From assembly GCF_024448335.1 (NCBI RefSeq), contig NZ_JAMOHM010000007.1, positions 160,043 through 224,042 of the forward strand: 64,000 nt of DNA, written 5' to 3'. The stretch comes from Stutzerimonas frequens (GTDB taxonomy: Bacteria > Pseudomonadota > Gammaproteobacteria > Pseudomonadales > Pseudomonadaceae). Positions 47,099 to 54,728 of the stretch are shown here, one piece after another (position 1 is the first letter of the stretch; every line of letters begins with the position of its first letter). The position numbers and the translations under genes are program-made. Under the pieces are notes generated by a model. It saw only the letters and a program-made list of their open reading frames with translations, was not told where the DNA came from and made no database searches.

Positions 47099-47923
47099 TT
47101 AGCCCGGTCGCCGGCCGATGCGCTTGCCATGCCGGCCAGCCACGCGCTCGGCCTGGCCGTCACGCTGCGCACCGGCGCGTGCGCGGCTCATCAACTCGGG
47201 AATCAGCATGCCTTCGGGCAGGTTCTTCCAGAACCGCACCGGCAGGTTGCTTTCCATCACGCTGCGGTTCAGTCGGGCCGGGTTGAAGGTGCTTTCGTAA
47301 TACGTCTTCCAGAGTTCGCCGCCGGGATCGGCAGCGTTCTGCGCCAGCTGCTGCCACTGTGGTGGACAGGGTCGGGTGTAGTACAGCTCCTGGCCATCCC
47401 AGCAAACACCTTCTTCCGGTGTCGCGATCATCCAGCTGTTCTCACCCATGCGCTCGGCGAAATGCCCTGCCGCCCATGGCAGCACGTCGTGCGCCGGCTC
47501 GAACCAAGCCACATGCCGAGGCCCATCGCCGCTCTCCAGCGGGCTGAAGCGCAGGAAGGCATGCAGATGGTGCGCCTCCCGCCGAACCGCCTTGATCCGG
47601 CTATGCAGCTCGCTGCCATCGGCATCGCCTGCCATTCTGGCGCTGGCGTCACCTTGGGCAACCCGCCAGAGCACGCGATACAGCAGGCTCCAGCGCTGAT
47701 CGGTGCGAAAGCGGGCGGCCATCTCCAGCTCTTCGAGCAGCTGGCGGGGGATCCGAATGCGCGGCCCATCCGTGGCCGCTGACGCGGACATTGGCTCATC
47801 GAACAAGCCGGCGTCACCGCCGCTTGCCCAGTTCAATTCATGCGGCGCGATCCGCTCCTGCAGCAGCGCCCGCGCTGCGTCTCGCCAGCCCTGGAAGCTG
47901 CCGTCGAAGTGCACCGTGCGCAT
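47099..47923 (-). CDS. DUF4130/TIGR03915-type putative DNA repair or modification protein
   Basis: This soluble protein has 274 residues from ATG 47923, which overlaps the radical SAM stop by one base (TGATG), so the two are translationally coupled. It resembles the TIGR03915/DUF4130 family, always found with the radical SAM protein and in some genomes fused to a uracil-DNA glycosylase-like domain; no such fusion is present here. Recognisable words are HFDGSFQGWRDAARALLQERIAPHELNWA, RTDQRWSLLYRVLWRVAQG, VRREAHHLHAFLRFSPL and ENSWMIATPEEGVCWDGQEL, then YYTRPCPPQWQQL near WKTYYESTFNPARLN. No nuclease or glycosylase residue can be pinned. The C-terminus is rich in Arg and Gly. Its function in DNA metabolism is inferred from partnership and the LexA site. 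Confidence 0.85.
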   Translation of the reverse strand: MRTVHFDGSFQGWRDAARALLQERIAPHELNWASGGDAGLFDEPMSASAATDGPRIRIPRQLLEELEMAARFRTDQRWSLLYRVLWRVAQGDASARMAGDADGSELHSRIKAVRREAHHLHAFLRFSPLESGDGPRHVAWFEPAHDVLPWAAGHFAERMGENSWMIATPEEGVCWDGQELYYTRPCPPQWQQLAQNAADPGGELWKTYYESTFNPARLNRSVMESNLPVRFWKNLPEGMLIPELMSRARAGAQRDGQAERVAGRHGKRIGRRPG

Positions 47924-49137
47924 CACCAGAGCGCCATCTGCGTCGGCGTGCCATCGCGCAGGTGCTGCCGCAATGCCGCCGATTCCTGCCCGGCGAGGCT
48001 GGGTCGATAGTCCTGGGTGACGATGAACGGCTTGGCCTTCTCCAGCGAGCAGCGCAGGCGGGTCAGGTCCTCGAAACGGATGCGCTTGTGTCGCCGCAGG
48101 TCCACCAGGCGCTTGGCACTGAGCACGCCGATGCCGGGAACGCGGGCGATCATGGTCGGTTCGGCACGGTTGAGATCGATCGGGAAATGTTCCCGGTTAG
48201 CCAACGCCCAGGCCAGCTTCGGGTCCACATCGAGGGCCAGGTTGCCGGGCCCGCTGAGCAATTCGCCGGCCGAGAAGCCGTAGCCGCGCATGAGAAAGTC
48301 CGCCTGGTACAGCCGATGCTCGCGCAACAGGGGCGGCGCGGCGAACGGTACGGTCTTCGGACTGTGCGGGATGGGGCTGAACGCCGAGTAGTAGACACGC
48401 CGCAAGCGGTAGTCGCCATAGAGGGACTGTGCGGTATGCAGAATGGTGCGGTCGTCGGTGTCATCGGCGCCGACGATCATCTGCGTGCTCTGCCCGGCAG
48501 GCGCGAAGCGCGGCGCGCGCTTCTCCGTGCTCGCCTCGGCCTCGCCCTGGTGAATGGTGTGCATGGCCTGCTTGATGGTCAGCACCTGCTTCTCCGGCGC
48601 CAGGCGGATCAGGCTGGTCTCGGTCGGCAGTTCGATATTAACGCTGAGCCGATCGGCGTAGCGGCCGGCCTCGGCGATCAGCAATGGGTCGGCATCGGGA
48701 ATCGTCTTCAGGTGGATGTAGCCGCGAAACTCGTGCTCGTCGCGCAGCAGTCTGGCGACGCGCACCAGCTGCTCCATGGTGTAGTCGGCCGAGCGGATGA
48801 TGCCTGAGCTGAGGAACAGGCCGCTGATGCAGTTGCGCCGGTAGAAATCCAGCGTCAGCTCGACCACCTCCTCCGGCGTGAAGCGCGCGCGTGGCACGTC
48901 GCTGGAGCGTCGATTGACGCAATACTGGCAGTCGTACAGGCAGAAGTTGGTCAACAGAATCTTCAACAGCGACACGCACCGACCGTCCGGGGTGAAGCTG
49001 TGGCAGATGCCCATGCCGTTGGTGGCGCCAAGCCCGCGCTTACCTTTGGAGGAGCGCTTCGGCGTGCCGCTGCTGGCGCACGACACGTCGTACTTGGCGG
49101 CGTCGGCGAGTACGCTGAGTTTGTCGATCAGCTGCAT
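47923..49137 (-). CDS. Radical SAM protein, putative DNA modification/repair (TIGR03916-like)
   Basis: This radical SAM enzyme has 404 residues from ATG 49137 (MQLIDKLSVLADAAKYDVSC). The cluster motif is CLYDCQYC (Cys66, Cys70, Cys73); Cys20, Cys45 and Cys54 precede it and could bind another metal or cluster. The middle carries GLFLSSGIIRSADYTMEQLVRVARLL and SVNIELPTETSLIRLAPEKQ. The C-terminal third has a helix-hairpin-helix (MIARVPGIGVLSAKRLVDLRRHKRI), a DNA-binding fold. The family is named putative DNA modification/repair; its reaction is unknown. A near-ideal LexA box ends 16 bases upstream of the start, so SOS induction is likely. The DUF4130-type gene follows with one-base overlap. Confidence 0.9.
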   Translation of the reverse strand: MQLIDKLSVLADAAKYDVSCASSGTPKRSSKGKRGLGATNGMGICHSFTPDGRCVSLLKILLTNFCLYDCQYCVNRRSSDVPRARFTPEEVVELTLDFYRRNCISGLFLSSGIIRSADYTMEQLVRVARLLRDEHEFRGYIHLKTIPDADPLLIAEAGRYADRLSVNIELPTETSLIRLAPEKQVLTIKQAMHTIHQGEAEASTEKRAPRFAPAGQSTQMIVGADDTDDRTILHTAQSLYGDYRLRRVYYSAFSPIPHSPKTVPFAAPPLLREHRLYQADFLMRGYGFSAGELLSGPGNLALDVDPKLAWALANREHFPIDLNRAEPTMIARVPGIGVLSAKRLVDLRRHKRIRFEDLTRLRCSLEKAKPFIVTQDYRPSLAGQESAALRQHLRDGTPTQMALW

Positions 49138-49153
49138 GATCCGGCTCGTGATA

Positions 49154-49169
49154 CTGTTTGCATATACAG
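49154..49169 (-). promoter_or_regulatory. LexA (SOS) operator of the radical SAM operon
   Basis: CTGTTTGCATATACAG obeys CTG-N10-CAG, and the flanks extend the palindrome to TACTGT…ACAGTA and beyond (GTGATAC…GTATCAC, 49148–49175). That is nearly the textbook LexA consensus of gammaproteobacteria. It ends 16 bases before the radical SAM ATG and is 100 bases before the divergent TM2 gene. Confidence 0.85.
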
Positions 49170-49269
49170 TATCACGACGAATCGAACCGGCAAGAGCCAT
49201 CTGGCGGGGCTCTTCGATGGGCTTTCGGATAAGCTGGAGACCACTCATCAATCGCACATCGAGGTTCGG

Positions 49270-49665
49270 ATGCAGCAGAACACTCACAGCACGCTGATCG
49301 GCTATCTCCTATGGATCTTCGGCTTTCTCGGCTCCCATCGCTTCTACTATGGCAAGCCGATCACCGGCACCATCTGGTTCTTCACCCTTGGGCTGTTCTT
49401 CATCGGCTGGATCATCGACCTGTTCCTGATCCCGTCGATGGATCGTGAAGCGGATCTGCGCTTTCAGCCGGGGCCTATCGATTACACGGTGGGCTGGATC
49501 CTGCTGACCTTCCTGGGCGTCTTCGGCGTGCACCGCATGTACCAAGGCAAGTGGATCACCGGCATCCTCTACCTGTTCACCGGCGGGCTGTTCTTCATCG
49601 GCGTGCTCTATGACTTCTGGACGCTGAACACACAGATATCGGAGCGTAATCGCGCGCGGGTCTGA
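49270..49665 (+). CDS. Tandem TM2-domain membrane protein
   Basis: This inner-membrane protein of 131 residues starts at ATG 49270 (MQQNTHSTLIGYLLWIFGFLGSHRFYYG) behind GAGG. It has two TM2 domains in a row, each a pair of helices with an aromatic/DR-like turn: FGFLGSHRFYYGKPITGTIWFFTLGLFFIGWIIDLFLIP and LGVFGVHRMYQGKWITGILYLFTGGLFFIGVLYDFWTLN. The duplicated plan is easy to see. The function of TM2 proteins in bacteria is unknown. It is divergent from the radical SAM gene and may share the LexA region, though the box is closer to the other gene. It converges with pyrC'. Confidence 0.86.
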   Translation: MQQNTHSTLIGYLLWIFGFLGSHRFYYGKPITGTIWFFTLGLFFIGWIIDLFLIPSMDREADLRFQPGPIDYTVGWILLTFLGVFGVHRMYQGKWITGILYLFTGGLFFIGVLYDFWTLNTQISERNRARV

Positions 49666-49722
49666 CGCCGGCCGAGAAGCTACGGGCCGGGGCGAGCGAG
49701 CCGCCGCCCCGGCCACCGGCGT
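49665..49722. terminator. Nested stems between the TM2 gene and pyrC'
   Basis: GGCCGGGGCG (49685–49694) pairs with CGCCCCGGCC (49705–49714), and an outer ACGCCGG (49665–49671) pairs with CCGGCGT (49716–49722). The outer stem touches both stop codons of the convergent genes. No T-run is present, so it is a likely bidirectional structure of uncertain strength. Confidence 0.45.
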
Positions 49723-50997
49723 TCAGGCCTGGTAGCTGATGTGGCCGTCGACGAGCGTGTAGCGCACCGAGCCCGGCAGGCAGTGGCCCATGAATGGGCA
49801 GTTGCGACCTTTCGAGTACCAGCTTTCGCCGACTAGGGTCGAGCGGTGCGGATCGAACAACACCAGGTCGGCGGCCTGACCGGCCTGCAGCGTGCCGGTT
49901 GACAGCTGCAGCGCGGCGGCGGGGCCGCTGCTGAGGCGCGCCAGCAGGGTCGGCAGGTCGAGCAGGCCATCGTCCACCAGCGTCATCGCCAGCGGCAGGA
50001 GTATCTCCGCGCTGCTGATGCCTGCTTCGGTCTCGCCGAACGGTGCCAGTTTGGCATCGGCTTCGTGCGGTTGATGGTGGCTCGAAATCGCCGAGATCAC
50101 GCCCGCCCTGACCGCCTCGCGCAGGCCATCGCGATCCGCCGCGCTGCGCAGCGGCGGCTGCACGTGGTACAGGCTGGAGAAGCCGTGCAACGCTTCGTCG
50201 GTGAGTATCAGCTGATACATTGCCACGTCGGCCGTGACCGGCAACCCGCGGGCCTGGGCCTGGGCGATCATCTCCGCGCCACGCGCGCTGGTCAGCTGGG
50301 CGAAGTGCGCGCGCACACCGGAACGCTCCACCAATAGCAGGTTGCGCGCCAGCGCCACGGTTTCCGCGGTCTCGGGAATGCCGGAGAGGCCGAGGAAACT
50401 CGCGGCCGCGCCTTCATGAGCGAGGCCGCCTTCGGCGAGGTCGCTGTCCTGGGAATGGAGGATCACCGTCAGATCGAAGGTGGCGGCGTACTCCAGGGCG
50501 CGGCGCAGGTTGCGGTTGCTGGCGAATTCGGTGAGGCCGTTGCCGAAGGCGACGCAGCCGGCTTCACGCAATGCGACCAGTTCGGACAGCTGTTCCCCGG
50601 CCAGGCCGCGGGTCAGCGCGCCGATGGGAAAAACTTTGGCGTGCCCCGATTCGCGGGCGCGGTCGAGGATCAGTTCGGCCACCGCCGCGGTATCCAGTAT
50701 CGGCCGTGTCTGCGGCGGGCAACACAGGCTGGTGATTCCGCCGGCTGCGGCGGCCAGGGTCTCGCTGGCGATGCTGCCCTTGCGGCTGTAGCCGGGTTCG
50801 CGCAGTGCCACGGACAGATCGACCAGTCCCGGGGCGGCAATCAGCCCCTGCGCATCGATGCTGCGCTGGGCCTCGAAGCCGGCTGGCGCCTGGCCGATGG
50901 CCGTGATCCTGCCGTCCTGCAGGAAGATATCGGCGACTTCGTCGCGCCCGCTGCTGGGGTCGATAACGCGCGCGCCGAGGATTCTTGTTGCCACCAT
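49723..50997 (-). CDS. pyrC': Non-catalytic dihydroorotase-like protein PyrC'
   Basis: This 424-residue member of the dihydroorotase family is expected to be inactive and structural. Where active enzymes have the metal-binding HxH in PGFIDxHxHLREPG, this one reads APGLVDLSVALREPGYSRKGS, so both His are lost. The rest keeps the family shape (ETLAAAAGGITSLCCPPQTRPILDT, LTRGLAGEQLSELVALREAG, ISSHHQPHEADAKLAPFGETEAGIS). In Pseudomonas this protein assembles with PyrB into the large aspartate transcarbamoylase complex. The ATG overlaps the pyrB stop (TGATG), so stoichiometric synthesis is expected. A true pyrC must exist elsewhere. Confidence 0.93.
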   Translation of the reverse strand: MVATRILGARVIDPSSGRDEVADIFLQDGRITAIGQAPAGFEAQRSIDAQGLIAAPGLVDLSVALREPGYSRKGSIASETLAAAAGGITSLCCPPQTRPILDTAAVAELILDRARESGHAKVFPIGALTRGLAGEQLSELVALREAGCVAFGNGLTEFASNRNLRRALEYAATFDLTVILHSQDSDLAEGGLAHEGAAASFLGLSGIPETAETVALARNLLLVERSGVRAHFAQLTSARGAEMIAQAQARGLPVTADVAMYQLILTDEALHGFSSLYHVQPPLRSAADRDGLREAVRAGVISAISSHHQPHEADAKLAPFGETEAGISSAEILLPLAMTLVDDGLLDLPTLLARLSSGPAAALQLSTGTLQAGQAADLVLFDPHRSTLVGESWYSKGRNCPFMGHCLPGSVRYTLVDGHISYQA

Positions 50998-52013
50998 CAC
51001 TGCTGCTCCTCGGAAACGGACTCGGAATCGATCTGACGCTGCGCGGTCTGGCCGCTCATCGCCATGGACAGCACGGCCATGCGGATGGCGATGCCGTAGG
51101 TAACCTGATTGAGAATGACCGACTGCGCCCCGTCGGCCACCGCGGACTCGATCTCCACGCCGCGGTTGATCGGCCCTGGGTGCATGACGATGGCATCCGG
51201 CTTGGCCAGTTCAAGACGTTGAGTGTTCAGGCCGTAGAGTTTGTAGAACTCGCCTTCGCTGGGCAGTAGGCCGCCCTGCATGCGCTCGCGCTGCAGGCGC
51301 AGCATGATCACCACGTCGACATCGCGCATCCCTTCGTTCATATCGGTGAATACGCGTACGCCGTATTGCTCGATGCCCTCGGGCAGCAGGGTTTTCGGCG
51401 CGATCACGCGGATATCGGGGCAGCCCAGGGTGCGCAGGGCCAGCATGTTCGAGCGGGCCACCCGCGAATGCAGGATGTCGCCGACGATGGCCACCGAGAG
51501 GTTCTCGAAACCGCCCTTGTGTCGGCGAATGGTGAGCATGTCGAGCATGCCCTGGGTCGGGTGGGCATGGCGCCCATCGCCGCCATTGATCACCGCCACC
51601 TCGGGGCAGACATGTTCGGCGATGAAATGCGCGGCCCCGGAATCGGCATGGCGCACCACGAACATGTCCGCGGCCATGGCCTCGAGATTGCGCAGGGTAT
51701 CGGTCAGGGTCTCGCCCTTGCTGGTCGAGGAGGTGGAGACGTTGAGCGTAATGACGTCCGCCGAGAGTCGCTGTGCCGCCAGTTCGAACGTGGTGCGGGT
51801 ACGCGTGGAATTCTCGAAGAACACGTTGCAGACGGTCTTGCCGCGCAGCAGCGGGACCTTTTTCACCGCCCGCGCGCCGACCTCGAGGAAGGAGTCGGCA
51901 GTGTCCAGGATCTCGGTGAGCAGCTCGCGGGGCAGGCCGTCGAGGGAGAGAAAGTGGCGCAGCTGGCCTTGGTCGTTCAGCTGTAGCGGGCGCTTGGCGT
52001 CAGTGGGCGTCAT
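50997..52013 (-). CDS. pyrB: Aspartate carbamoyltransferase catalytic subunit
   Basis: PyrB makes N-carbamoyl-aspartate, the first committed step of pyrimidine synthesis. The ATG at 52013 ([14 protein letters not shown]) gives 338 residues, with the extended N-terminus known for Pseudomonas PyrB, which takes part in regulation by nucleotides. The carbamoyl phosphate site is [19 protein letters not shown], the aspartate side is [16 protein letters not shown], and [26 protein letters not shown] and [13 protein letters not shown] are all intact. It lies between pyrR and pyrC'. No pyrI is present, as expected for this class. Confidence 0.97.
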   Translation of the reverse strand: MTPTDAKRPLQLNDQGQLRHFLSLDGLPRELLTEILDTADSFLEVGARAVKKVPLLRGKTVCNVFFENSTRTRTTFELAAQRLSADVITLNVSTSSTSKGETLTDTLRNLEAMAADMFVVRHADSGAAHFIAEHVCPEVAVINGGDGRHAHPTQGMLDMLTIRRHKGGFENLSVAIVGDILHSRVARSNMLALRTLGCPDIRVIAPKTLLPEGIEQYGVRVFTDMNEGMRDVDVVIMLRLQRERMQGGLLPSEGEFYKLYGLNTQRLELAKPDAIVMHPGPINRGVEIESAVADGAQSVILNQVTYGIAIRMAVLSMAMSGQTAQRQIDSESVSEEQQ

Positions 52014-52071
52014 CGCAGGTCTCGGTGGGCGGCGGGTGATGGACGATGGGTTCGGGGTTCGGCAGGCTCGC

Positions 52072-52587
52072 TCAGGACGGGTGGGCTTCCAGCAGCTGAG
52101 GTTCCAGTGCCAGCGGCGCTGGCCCGAGCAGCTTGATGCGCTGTTCCGGTGCCAGCGACAGGGTGGCACCGACCACGTCGGGGCGGATCGGCAGTTCGCG
52201 GGCGTTGAGGTCGAGCAGGCAGACGAGCGTCACGCTGGCCGGCCGTCCGTAGTCGAACAGCTCGTTCAGTGCGGCGCGGATGGTGCGGCCGGTCATCAGT
52301 ACGTCATCGACCACCACCAGATGCTGGCCTTCGATCTCGAACGGCAGCTCGGAGGGCTGTACCTGCGGGTGTAGGCCTTTCTGGATGAAGTCGTCGCGAT
52401 AGAAGGACACGTCGAGGATGCCGAGCGGTTCGTGCTGCCCGCGGGCTTCGAGCAGCGCCTGGGCGACCCAGACGCCGCCGGTACGAATGCCGATGAAGCG
52501 CGGCTGCTGGATATCGCGTTCGCTCAGATGCTGCGCCAATGCGGCGGCCATCTCGGGTAGAAGCTGTTCGGGGTTGGGCAGGATCAT
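52072..52587 (-). CDS. pyrR: Bifunctional pyr operon regulator / uracil phosphoribosyltransferase PyrR
   Basis: PyrR has 171 residues and the type I phosphoribosyltransferase fold; the PRPP-binding motif is [33 protein letters not shown] and [15 protein letters not shown] are typical PyrR sequences. In Gram-positive bacteria it attenuates pyr mRNA, while in Pseudomonas it has been reported to affect pyr genes in a different manner. The 59-base gap to pyrB has no clear attenuator, so only the enzymatic family is sure. It is preceded by ruvX on the same strand. Confidence 0.95.
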   Translation of the reverse strand: MILPNPEQLLPEMAAALAQHLSERDIQQPRFIGIRTGGVWVAQALLEARGQHEPLGILDVSFYRDDFIQKGLHPQVQPSELPFEIEGQHLVVVDDVLMTGRTIRAALNELFDYGRPASVTLVCLLDLNARELPIRPDVVGATLSLAPEQRIKLLGPAPLALEPQLLEAHPS

Positions 52588-52608
52588 GGGGTCTCCTTCA
52601 GGGCTGGC

Positions 52609-53037
52609 TCAGACGGCGGCGTGATCGTTCAGCCAGCCTTCCAGCAGTAGTGCGGCGGCCAGGGCATCGACCGGGCGCTCACGATAGCCGCCGTGCTGGC
52701 CCTGACGCAGGCGCTCGCCCTTGGCTTCGAATGTGGTCAGGCGTTCGTCGTGGGTGTGCACCGGCAGGCTGAAGCGACCGCTGAGGCGTCGGGCGAACTT
52801 CTCCGCCCGAGCACTCATGTCGCTGGGACTGCCGTCCATGTTCAGTGGCAAGCCGACCACCAGTGCGTCGGGCTGCCATTCGCGTAGCAGTGCTTCGATC
52901 TGCTGCCAGTCCGGCACACCGTTCTGAGCCTTGAGTACGCAGAGCTCGCGCGCCTGCCCGGTGATGGCCTGGCCAACAGCCACGCCGATCTGCTTGGTGC
53001 CGTAATCGAACCCGAGCAGCAGTCGCGGGGCGCTCAT
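52609..53037 (-). CDS. ruvX: Holliday junction resolvase-like / pre-16S rRNA nuclease YqgF (RuvX)
   Basis: The 142 residues from ATG 53037 carry the RNase H-like fold. LLLGFDYGTKQIGVAVGQAITGQA contains the first catalytic Asp (Asp11), LVVGLPLNMDGSPSDMSARAEKFARRL follows, and VHTHDERLTTFEAKGERL and VDALAAALLLEGWL complete the motif set. In E. coli the protein is proposed to trim the 5' end of 16S rRNA; other roles, as a junction resolvase and in transcription termination, have been suggested. The start overlaps the yqgE stop (ATGA), and pyrR follows after 21 bases. Confidence 0.95.
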   Translation of the reverse strand: MSAPRLLLGFDYGTKQIGVAVGQAITGQARELCVLKAQNGVPDWQQIEALLREWQPDALVVGLPLNMDGSPSDMSARAEKFARRLSGRFSLPVHTHDERLTTFEAKGERLRQGQHGGYRERPVDALAAALLLEGWLNDHAAV

Positions 53038-53603
53038 GCGTGGCCGACCTGGGTGCTGAGCAGGCGCAGATCGACCCCGAGGGACGCTGCGGCTGCGTTC
53101 AGGCGCTGATCGTAAGGCAGGTCGAACAGAATGTCCGGATCGGCGGCACAGCTCAGCCAGGTATTGTCTGCCAGCTCCGCTTCCAGCTGACCGGCCTCCC
53201 ACCCTGCATAGCCCAGGGCGACGAAGTGGCGCTGAGGTCCCTGGCCGTCGGCGATCGCGAAGAGCACGTCCTGTGATGTCGACATGCCAAGCGGGCCGAG
53301 CGAAAGGGTGGCCTGGAATTGCTGCTCCGGCGAATGCAGGACGAAGCCGCGATCGGTCTGTACCGGGCCGCCAGAAAAGATCGGCAGGTTTTCACACAGG
53401 GGGGGAACCGGCTCGTCGGGGCGTAGCTGTTCGAGTATGTCGGCCAGGCTCAGTCCGCTTGGGCGGTTGATGATCAGGCCCATGGCGCCTTCTGCGCCGT
53501 GCTCGATCAGGTAGATCAGCGTCTGGGCGAAGTTCGGATCGGCCATCTGTGGCATGGCGATCAGGAAGTGGTGCTTGAGGTAGCTGGGCGCGGTGCTTTT
53601 CAT
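53034..53603 (-). CDS. yqgE: YqgE/AlgH family protein
   Basis: This 189-residue soluble protein is AlgH-like. The start is LKHHFLIAMPQMADPNFAQTLIYLIEHGAEGAMGLIINRPSGLSL, followed by GGPVQTDRGFVLH and VALGYAGWEAGQLEAELADNTWLSCAADPDILFD, all highly typical. AlgH was once linked to alginate regulation in P. aeruginosa; the real function is not known. It forms an operon with ruvX, pyrR, pyrB and pyrC', overlapping ruvX by four bases, and is preceded by the TonB-like gene after 144 bases. Confidence 0.95.
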   Translation of the reverse strand: MKSTAPSYLKHHFLIAMPQMADPNFAQTLIYLIEHGAEGAMGLIINRPSGLSLADILEQLRPDEPVPPLCENLPIFSGGPVQTDRGFVLHSPEQQFQATLSLGPLGMSTSQDVLFAIADGQGPQRHFVALGYAGWEAGQLEAELADNTWLSCAADPDILFDLPYDQRLNAAAASLGVDLRLLSTQVGHA

Positions 53604-53747
53604 GCGCGTTAGCTTAAGCGTTGCACCGCATTCCGGCTACAGCTTCGAGGGTTACCAAGCGTGGCGATTCGCCCCTGTTGCAGGGCTGCGGCAAGCTCCG
53701 AACGGGACGCATCAGTGCTTGACGAGGCCTCCGGCGGGACGGGCGGC

Positions 53748-54641
53748 TCAGCGGCTAGAAAGCCTATCGCCCCGTTCGAAGCGCCAGGTGCGGATGATCT
53801 CGACCTGGTCGAATTTCTGCGCCAGTTCGCCGGTGAACGGCGCAAAGGGTGCCGCCAAGCGAACAATGCGCAGTGCTGCGTCGTCGAGTACCGGTTGACC
53901 GGACGATTCGATTACCCGCAATTCCTGAACGGTGCCGTCCCGGTTGATGGTCACCAGCATGCGCAGGCTGCCATATATCTGCTGGCGACGCGCCTCGTCC
54001 GGATAGTTGAGATTGCCGATGCGTTCGACCTTCTTGCGCCATTCGTCGCGGTACCAGGCGCTGATGTCGCGCATGGTGGCCGCACTGTTCTGCCGGCTGA
54101 CGCGGGGTCGCTTGGCGTAGCGCTCCACATCCTGCGCCAGCTCTGCTTCGAGGCTGGCGATCTCGGCGCTCAGTTGCGAGCTGTCGAATGCCGGCGCCGG
54201 CTGGGCCTTGGGTTGTGGCTGGGTTTGCTGTTTGACCTCGGCTTTTTCCGGCTGGCGACTGCGAGTGGTTACCACGGTCTTGGCCGGCGCCGGGCTAGTG
54301 CTCTGTGGTGGCGCCGCTGGCGGCGTTACCTTGCGCACTTCGGTGTCTTGGAAAGGGGCCTGTTCGGTGGTCTTCGGCGAAGCCTTGTGCTCCAGCGTGC
54401 CGCTGCCCAGCTGATTATCCTGGGCGAGGAAGTCGGCATCCTTCGGCTTCTCTTCGCTCTTGAATGTCGACAGCGTGATCTCGAGCGTCTTGCTGATCTG
54501 CTTCGGCTCCGACAGCGTGAATCCAAGGCCGAGGATCAATGCCAGGTGCAAGGCTGCAGCGAGAAACAGCGTGAAGCCGAGCCTGTCCGCCGGACGGGCA
54601 CGGGTGGTTTCAGGCGCAGGTTGGCGAATAGCAGCGTTCAT
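53748..54641 (-). CDS. tonB3: Energy transducer TonB (TonB3-like)
   Basis: This protein of 297 residues has an N-terminal membrane anchor (about 22–43, FTLFLAAALHLALILGLGFTL). A long middle is rich in Pro, Lys, Gln and Glu. The C-terminal TonB domain (about 215–290) shows YPDEARRQQIYGSLRMLVTINRDGTVQELRVIESSGQPVLDDAALRIVRLAAPFAPF. TonB transmits inner-membrane energy to outer-membrane receptors. The locus corresponds to PA0406 (tonB3), which has been reported to affect twitching in P. aeruginosa, and pilGHIJK lies just beyond gshB. No exbB/exbD is next to it, so it must borrow one. Confidence 0.9.
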   Translation of the reverse strand: MNAAIRQPAPETTRARPADRLGFTLFLAAALHLALILGLGFTLSEPKQISKTLEITLSTFKSEEKPKDADFLAQDNQLGSGTLEHKASPKTTEQAPFQDTEVRKVTPPAAPPQSTSPAPAKTVVTTRSRQPEKAEVKQQTQPQPKAQPAPAFDSSQLSAEIASLEAELAQDVERYAKRPRVSRQNSAATMRDISAWYRDEWRKKVERIGNLNYPDEARRQQIYGSLRMLVTINRDGTVQELRVIESSGQPVLDDAALRIVRLAAPFAPFTGELAQKFDQVEIIRTWRFERGDRLSSR

Positions 54642-54680
54642 CGCAGGTCAGGTCGGCTCGAAGTGCCGCGCAGTCTGCCG

Positions 54681-54717
54681 GCTTTGAGCTTGGAGTCGCA
54701 AGCGCCAAGCTCAAAGC
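54681..54717. repeat. 13-base perfect inverted repeat between tonB3 and gshB
   Basis: GCTTTGAGCTTGG (54681–54693) and CCAAGCTCAAAGC (54705–54717) are perfect complements with an 11-base loop. It begins 12 bases after the gshB stop on the minus strand, so it may end the gshB transcript, but no T-run follows. The AGCTTG/CAAGCT words recur in the end of gshB. Confidence 0.6.
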
Positions 54718-54728
54718 TGTTAGCTGGT

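Noticed and set aside
52014..52071. PyrR-binding attenuator before pyrB
   Set aside because: The 58-base gap has no terminator/antiterminator pair that I can draw.
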